Below are positions 60,190-64,000 of a stretch of 64,000 nt of DNA, piece by piece. The notes under the pieces were generated by a model that made no database searches, had not been told where the DNA came from, and worked only from the letters and a program-made list of their open reading frames with translations. How positions within the stretch are numbered: position 1 is the stretch's first letter; every line of letters starts with the position of its first letter. The translations under genes and the position numbers were made by a program. This DNA is from Anaerolineae bacterium. GTDB taxonomy: Bacteria; Chloroflexota; Anaerolineae; Aggregatilineales; Phototrophicaceae. The stretch is taken from the NCBI GenBank assembly GCA_025055175.1, contig JANWYT010000020.1:156577-220576 (forward strand), given 5' to 3'.

Positions 60190-60776
60190 TTGTCCACCTG
60201 CGGGGGGCGAGCGTAGAGCCACCAGAACTCGGCGGCGGGATAGACCTCGGCCAGCAGCGCCGCCCATTGAAACTCAGACGGACGAGCGATGGAGCGCAGG
60301 CGGTCGTCTATGCTGCGAGCCAGCGCGCGCGAGTCGCCCAGGTCGACGGCCTGCTCATCGGCCCAGCGGAACAGCTCTTGGACGATGGTGCGGCGCAGCA
60401 TTTCGGGCGGGTAAAGGTTGGCAGCTTGGCGCGGCTCGTCGCTGGCTTCTTTCAGGAAGGGGCGCATGGCCTCCAAGCGCGACTGAGCTTCACGGATGAC
60501 TTTTTGTTCATAATGCTGACGCCACTCGCGCAGGGCTTCGTCGTGCTGACGGCGGGCCTGGTCGAGGACGGTGCGTTGACGCGAATCGAATTGGGATCGC
60601 AAAGCCTCCAGGCGGCGCAGGCGCAGCAACAGCGCCCCGACAGTCAAGCTAGGCATAGACGAGAAGAAGCCTCCTGCTTGCCCATACAGTTCTGGCCCAC
60701 GCAAATAGTTCGCTAGGCCCTCAGCGAGGGCCTTCGCCTCGCGCAAGTCGGCGTCGATCTGGTAGCGCGAGGACAT
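60186..60776 (-). CDS. uncharacterised helical/coiled-coil protein
   Basis: 196 residues, predicted almost all helical, with a charged coiled-coil region (LEALRSQFDSRQRTVLDQARRQ in part) around residues 50-100. No signal peptide, membrane segment or known motif. It ends PPQVDK with the stop overlapping the GTG of the next gene, so the two are translationally coupled and the products probably work together. The preceding OsmC gene ends nine bases upstream. Confidence 0.65.
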   Translation of the reverse strand: MSSRYQIDADLREAKALAEGLANYLRGPELYGQAGGFFSSMPSLTVGALLLRLRRLEALRSQFDSRQRTVLDQARRQHDEALREWRQHYEQKVIREAQSRLEAMRPFLKEASDEPRQAANLYPPEMLRRTIVQELFRWADEQAVDLGDSRALARSIDDRLRSIARPSEFQWAALLAEVYPAAEFWWLYARPPQVDK

Positions 60777-60784
60777 AGTGCGCC

Positions 60785-61234
60785 CTACTCCAGTTCAGGC
60801 AGCGCGTCCAGCAGCTCGCGCTTGTAGAAGGATGGCAGAGCGATCAGCCGCGAGACGGGACATTTTTCAGCAATCTCCAGCAGCCGCTCGCGCTGTTCAG
60901 CGTCCAGCGGGCCGTGCAGCACAATGGCTTCGCGAATCTCATGGACGAATTGCTCGCTGCCTTCATAGGCGGGATAATCTTTCGCCGCGAAGCGCTCGTA
61001 ATCCAGGCGTACATCGACGCCCTCCAGCGGCCACTGCTTGCGCTCGGCGTACATTTTGATGGTGATGGCTATGCACGATCCCAGCGCGCCCATCACCATC
61101 TCCGATGGGGTGACGGCGCTGTCCGTGCCGCCTTGATCGGCGGGTTCATCGGCGTGATAGACGTGGTGGCGGGTACGGATGGTCGTTTGATAGCCTTCGC
61201 GCAGGCTGACGGTGGTCTTGGTGGGTGCGGCCAT
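60785..61234 (-). CDS. OsmC/Ohr-family protein
   Basis: 149 residues from ATG 61234, which follows GAGGAG; the longer open frame is not used. The OsmC pattern is visible: a beta start (TTIRTRHHVYHADEP), TPSEMVMGALGSCIAITIKMYAERK in pieces containing the first peroxidatic Cys in LGSC, and the second conserved Cys in AEKCPVSRLI. OsmC proteins reduce organic hydroperoxides with these two cysteines. It lies in an operon with the two unknown genes and perhaps the gene at 61704. Confidence 0.92.
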   Translation of the reverse strand: MAAPTKTTVSLREGYQTTIRTRHHVYHADEPADQGGTDSAVTPSEMVMGALGSCIAITIKMYAERKQWPLEGVDVRLDYERFAAKDYPAYEGSEQFVHEIREAIVLHGPLDAEQRERLLEIAEKCPVSRLIALPSFYKRELLDALPELE

Positions 61235-61296
61235 GCCGTAACGCTCCTCAGTGGTAAGAGACAGCCTTGTTTTTGACGAGGTGTGGCGCGCCGAGC

Positions 61297-61704
61297 TTAC
61301 GCGGGCTTGCTCAGGCGGCGCAGACCCTGATACTGCGGGTTGCCCTGAATATCTTTCCAGCGCGCTTCGCCACCGTCGGCGTGCCATTCGACGACGATCA
61401 TGCCATCCAGGTCTTGGTAGCTGAAGGACGGCCTGAGGCCTAGCAGCACTTGGCGAATCAAGCCGATGATCTGCTTGTTCTCTTCGCTCATGCGCAGGAC
61501 GAAGTACTTGCCTGGCTCCCACTCAAACATGATGGGCTGGCCGTTCCACGTACCCTCCATCTTGATGGGGTTGGCGGCTTGGGTGCAGCTCATCCACACG
61601 CCTTGCAAGCGATGTTTCCACAAAGTTTGGTTGACGCGCTCTTCGATATAGTAGGGACGGGGTTCTGGAACGCTGTAAAACCAGGTTTTGGCGCTGGTGG
61701 CCAT
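61297..61704 (-). CDS. uncharacterised 135-residue protein
   Basis: Starts at ATG 61704 with GGAGAC upstream; a longer frame to 61794 covers the promoter (TACAAT at 61766-61771 on the minus strand). Soluble, mixed strand/helix, with many aromatic residues (PRPYYIEERVNQTLWKHRL in part; MFEWEPGKYFVLRMSEENK in part; MIVVEWHADGGEARWKDIQG in part). I do not recognise the family. It is 62 bases upstream of the OsmC gene on the same strand and may head that operon. Confidence 0.6.
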   Translation of the reverse strand: MATSAKTWFYSVPEPRPYYIEERVNQTLWKHRLQGVWMSCTQAANPIKMEGTWNGQPIMFEWEPGKYFVLRMSEENKQIIGLIRQVLLGLRPSFSYQDLDGMIVVEWHADGGEARWKDIQGNPQYQGLRRLSKPA

Positions 61705-61865
61705 AGAGCATGTCTCCGTTTCTGGTGCGCGCAGCGCGCTTGGGCCTGCCAAAGTTATGAGCCTGATTGTAGCGCAAAAGGCCACGTTCGTCACGGCAGC
61801 CCTGGGAGCGTTATGCTACAGGAGACCTTCAGCGTTCGCTGGGGATGACGTTTGCAGGCCGACAG

Positions 61866-62411
61866 TCACTTGCGTGGCGCAGGCTTAGCGGCGCTCGAGG
61901 CGGACTTAGGCACAGGCTTGGCGGCGCCAGAGGTGGACTTAGGCACAGACTTGGCGGCGCTGTCGAAGATGGGACGGTCTTTGGCGTTCAGCAGTCGCTT
62001 GACCTCTTTCAGCAGTGCTGCGCTGTTGCGATGATCCCCTACCAGCCAGACATAGGCCATGAAGGCCAGAACTAGCGACAGCAAGGCTAACAGCCCCGCT
62101 CCATTCAAGAAGATCAGCAAGGCAATGGCACAGAAAGCATAGATGACGATCCGCGCGCGCTTTGGATCAAGGCCCTCATTCACCCCAATTTCGATGACGG
62201 TCACGCCGCCTTCGCGCGCGAGGCTGGCGATGAGCTGAGTCGTGCGCGGGAAGCCCAACACCAGGCTGGCCAACGACAAGCAGAAGCGCCCGTCCTTCTC
62301 CGTCCAACCGCCCAGGGCAGGCCGCGATTTGGTCTCTTTCTCCTCCAGGCGTTCCTGGATCAGCGACAAGCATTCTTTGATGCTCTTTTGCGTGTAGAGC
62401 GTGTGCTTCAC
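61866..62411 (-). CDS. small membrane protein with C-terminal Lys/Ala/Pro repeats
   Basis: About 181 residues from a GTG at 62411, which has GAAGGTGA upstream; an ATG at 62462 is an alternative start. The N-terminal part (SIKECLSLIQERLEEKE) is soluble, the middle has an FCLSLASLVLGF segment and a clear hydrophobic pair near residues 100-140 (FCAIALLIFLNGAGLLALLSLVLAFMAYV in part). The end carries 11-residue repeats of AAKPVPKSASS type, encoded by two 33-bp tandem units at 61887-61952. Probably a membrane protein with a basic tail; family not recognised. Confidence 0.55.
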   Translation of the reverse strand: MKHTLYTQKSIKECLSLIQERLEEKETKSRPALGGWTEKDGRFCLSLASLVLGFPRTTQLIASLAREGGVTVIEIGVNEGLDPKRARIVIYAFCAIALLIFLNGAGLLALLSLVLAFMAYVWLVGDHRNSAALLKEVKRLLNAKDRPIFDSAAKSVPKSTSGAAKPVPKSASSAAKPAPRK

Positions 62412-62555
62412 AGGCTTCACCTTCGCGCACTCAATGATGCGAACAAGTATTCTAAAAATCATAGCGCAGAGCAGCGCTGCGCGCAAGACGTAGGATTTGC
62501 GCCCCTGAACGCGTCTTAGAGCGTGTGTTGTCTTCCACTGTGTACGGAGCAAGCG

Positions 62556-63344
62556 ATGAACACAGAACTTCAGCCCGTCGCTCCTCTGAGCGACGATCCC
62601 AAGAGCGCAGGCCAGCCCGTCGTGGTCATCGTCGCCCATCATGATGACATTGAATTTGGTGTGGCCGCTAGCGTGGCGCGTTGGCGCGCCGAAGGCGCGG
62701 TGGTGACTTACGTCATCGTCACCGATGGCGGCGCGGGCAGCAACGACCCCGACGTCACTCGTGCTGAGTTGGTGGAGCGGCGCAAGCAAGAGCAGCTTGC
62801 GGCCGCTCAAGTCGTCGGCGTGGACGATGTGCGCTTCTTGGGCTATCCCGACGGCGAATTGCAGCCCACTTTGGCCCTGCGTCGCGACTTGACGCGCATT
62901 TTGCGCCAGGTGCGCCCTTACCGCGTGGTGCTGCAAGACCCGACCAGCGTCTTGCTCGGATCAGAGTACATCAACCATCCCGACCATCGCGCTGCCGGCG
63001 AAGCGGCCCTCTATGCCGTCTTCCCCAGCAGCGAGACGCGCCCGATCTTCCCGGAGTTATTGGCCGAAGGGCTTGAGCCGCACAAAGTGAGCGAAGTCTT
63101 CCTGACTCTCAGCACTCAGCCCACCCACTATGTCGATACCAGCGCCTATCTAGACGCCAAGCTGAAGGCCCTGGCTTGCCACGTCTCGCAAATTGGCGCT
63201 GGCGAAGACGCTGTCAACGGCGCGCTGAAGTGGACGCGCGATTGGGACAGCGAGACGGGCCGTAAAGTCGGCGTGGCCTACGCAGAGACCTTCCGCGTGA
63301 TGAAATTCGACCAGAGTAGGCCGCAGAGCGAGGCCAGCGCCTAG
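62556..63344 (+). CDS. PIG-L/LmbE family deacetylase
   Basis: 262 residues from ATG 62556 (CGGAGC upstream). The zinc motif usually written AHPDDxE is AHHDDIEFG here, with the His and both Asp kept, followed by VTYVIVTDGGAGSND, the ELVERRKQEQLAAAQVVG segment in pieces, FLGYPDGEL and the second zinc His in NHPDHRAAG. Such enzymes remove N-acetyl groups from amino sugars, as in mycothiol, bacillithiol or glycolipid synthesis. No thiol-biosynthesis partner is nearby, so the substrate is open. Confidence 0.93.
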   Translation: MNTELQPVAPLSDDPKSAGQPVVVIVAHHDDIEFGVAASVARWRAEGAVVTYVIVTDGGAGSNDPDVTRAELVERRKQEQLAAAQVVGVDDVRFLGYPDGELQPTLALRRDLTRILRQVRPYRVVLQDPTSVLLGSEYINHPDHRAAGEAALYAVFPSSETRPIFPELLAEGLEPHKVSEVFLTLSTQPTHYVDTSAYLDAKLKALACHVSQIGAGEDAVNGALKWTRDWDSETGRKVGVAYAETFRVMKFDQSRPQSEASA

Positions 63345-63426
63345 CGCTTCGCTTCGAAGGCCTTGAGAGGCCAACACCTTTCAAAGCCGACAGCTCGCCA
63401 TTCAAGACGTGAGCCATGCTCAGCTT

Positions 63427-63475
63427 TTGACAACTTATAGCCTATGGTCTACTATCTCCAGAGTAGACTTATAAG
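63427..63475 (+). promoter_or_regulatory. sigma-70 promoter with inverted repeat
   Basis: TTGACA (63427-63432), 17 bases, TACTAT (63450-63455): the most complete -35/-10 pair in the window. A perfect 7-bp inverted repeat GTCTACT (63447-63453) / AGTAGAC (63462-63468) straddles the -10 box and start site and is a likely operator. CTTATAAG (63468-63475) follows it. Confidence 0.75.
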
Positions 63476-63493
63476 TAACTTCGAGGTGATGGC

Positions 63494-64000
63494 ATGGACA
63501 GAAACACGAAGACTTTGCTCGGCGCGGCCAGCCTGGTCATCAGTATTTTTATGGGGATAAATGCGATGGCGGATAACAGCACGAACAACACGCCCTGGGC
63601 AGCCTGGGCCATCATCTTCCTGCTGTTGGCTCTGGGGATGGGCCTGTGGATCGCCAATGATCGGCGTCTCGCTCAGCGCGCCGCCCAAGCAGAAGCAGAG
63701 CGCGCCATAGAAGAAGCGCGTCGTAAGCTGGAAGAATCGCAGCGCCTAGCCGACCAGCTACAAGCCGCCCGCGCTCAGGCCGAAGCCAAAGCTGCCGAAG
63801 CCGCAGAAGCCGAAGCCGCCGCCAAAGCTCAGGCCGAAGCCGCAGAAGCCGAAGCCAAAGCTCAGGCCGAAGCCGAAGCCGCAGAAGCCGAAGTCAAAGC
63901 TCAGGCCGAAGCCGAAGCCGCAGAAGCCGAAGTCAAAGCTCAGGCCGAAGCCGAAGCCGCAGAAGCCGAAGCCAAAGCTCAGGCCGAAGCCGAAGCCGCA
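63494..64000 (+). CDS. membrane-anchored Ala/Glu-repeat protein (cut by window end)
   Basis: 169 codons are visible from ATG 63494 (GAGGTGA upstream); the frame runs off the window. Residues 1-28 have a hydrophobic segment (TLLGAASLVISIFMGI), and a second segment lies near 36-55 (WAAWAIIFLLLALGMGLWI). The rest is a long charged helix of Ala/Glu/Lys, with 13-residue KAQAEAEAAEAEV units, resembling TolA-like stalks. The C-terminal domain that would reveal the role is outside the window. Confidence 0.8.
   Translation, partial: MDRNTKTLLGAASLVISIFMGINAMADNSTNNTPWAAWAIIFLLLALGMGLWIANDRRLAQRAAQAEAERAIEEARRKLEESQRLADQLQAARAQAEAKAAEAAEAEAAAKAQAEAAEAEAKAQAEAEAAEAEVKAQAEAEAAEAEVKAQAEAEAAEAEAKAQAEAEAA
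63857..64000 (+). repeat. 39-bp tandem coding repeat
   Basis: Three full near-identical 39-bp units start at 63857, 63896 and 63935, with a partial fourth from 63974 to the window end. Each encodes KAQAEAEAAEAE(V/A). Nucleotide identity is almost complete, so copy number probably varies by recombination or slippage. Confidence 0.9.

Overview
The window looks like a chromosomal segment of a moderately GC-rich bacterium, most likely a member of the Chloroflexota (inference, not proven). The signs are many secreted or membrane-anchored proteins with Thr-Pro-rich linkers and SH3b domains, Ser/Thr kinases with TPR or 2TM modules, FHA proteins, a carboxypeptidase Taq, an Amt transporter with a cleavable signal peptide, and a Gram-positive-type LexA box at recA. 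Nothing looks like a prophage, integron or CRISPR array. No tRNA or rRNA was recognised. Coding density is high, and genes form short operons with many ATGA or GTGA overlaps.

Layout. 1-9.8 kb: hydrolase (cut by the window edge), beta-propeller protein, M32 carboxypeptidase, CoxE-like VWA protein and partner, membrane proteins, an M50B-like protease, DUF427, and an M28 lipoprotein peptidase. 9.9-11.7 kb: sulfate activation (cysC, sat). 11.8-13.7 kb: amt and a PII protein with an altered T-loop. 14.2-21.8 kb: signalling block with a giant kinase-TPR protein, two FHA proteins, a Nif11-like small protein and a degenerate Uma2 protein. 22-26.3 kb: CAP/LysM protein, recA with SOS promoter, lipoprotein and small STAS-like protein. 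26.4-31.8 kb: acyl-CoA dehydrogenase behind a TetR-type operator, MFS transporter, HMA metallochaperone, HEAT-repeat protein, lipoprotein. 31.9-36.1 kb: pncC, M24 peptidase, dtd, then a kinase with 2TM domain and a 2TM partner. 36.2-47.9 kb: rsmG, surface proteins, UDP-glucose dehydrogenase carrying an intein, HAD hydrolase, TSP3/SH3b protein. 48-58.9 kb: STAS-like paralog, a class A PBP with degenerate active sites in both catalytic domains, sensor histidine kinase, PstS, ABC exporter. 59.1-64 kb: OsmC operon with two unknown genes, a PIG-L deacetylase, and an Ala/Glu-repeat membrane protein cut by the window end.

The two strongest points for a second look are (i) an intein of about 476 residues, with recognisable LAGLIDADG motifs, placed directly before the catalytic cysteine of UDP-glucose 6-dehydrogenase and ending in Lys-Gln instead of His-Asn; and (ii) a full-length bifunctional penicillin-binding protein in which the glycosyltransferase general base and all three transpeptidase motifs appear replaced, suggesting a cell-wall pseudoenzyme. 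Others are a four-member family of small STAS-like proteins, a 102-residue TPR super-repeat on a kinase, and a Nif11-FHA gene pair. All functional calls come from reading motifs by eye; no database search was possible.
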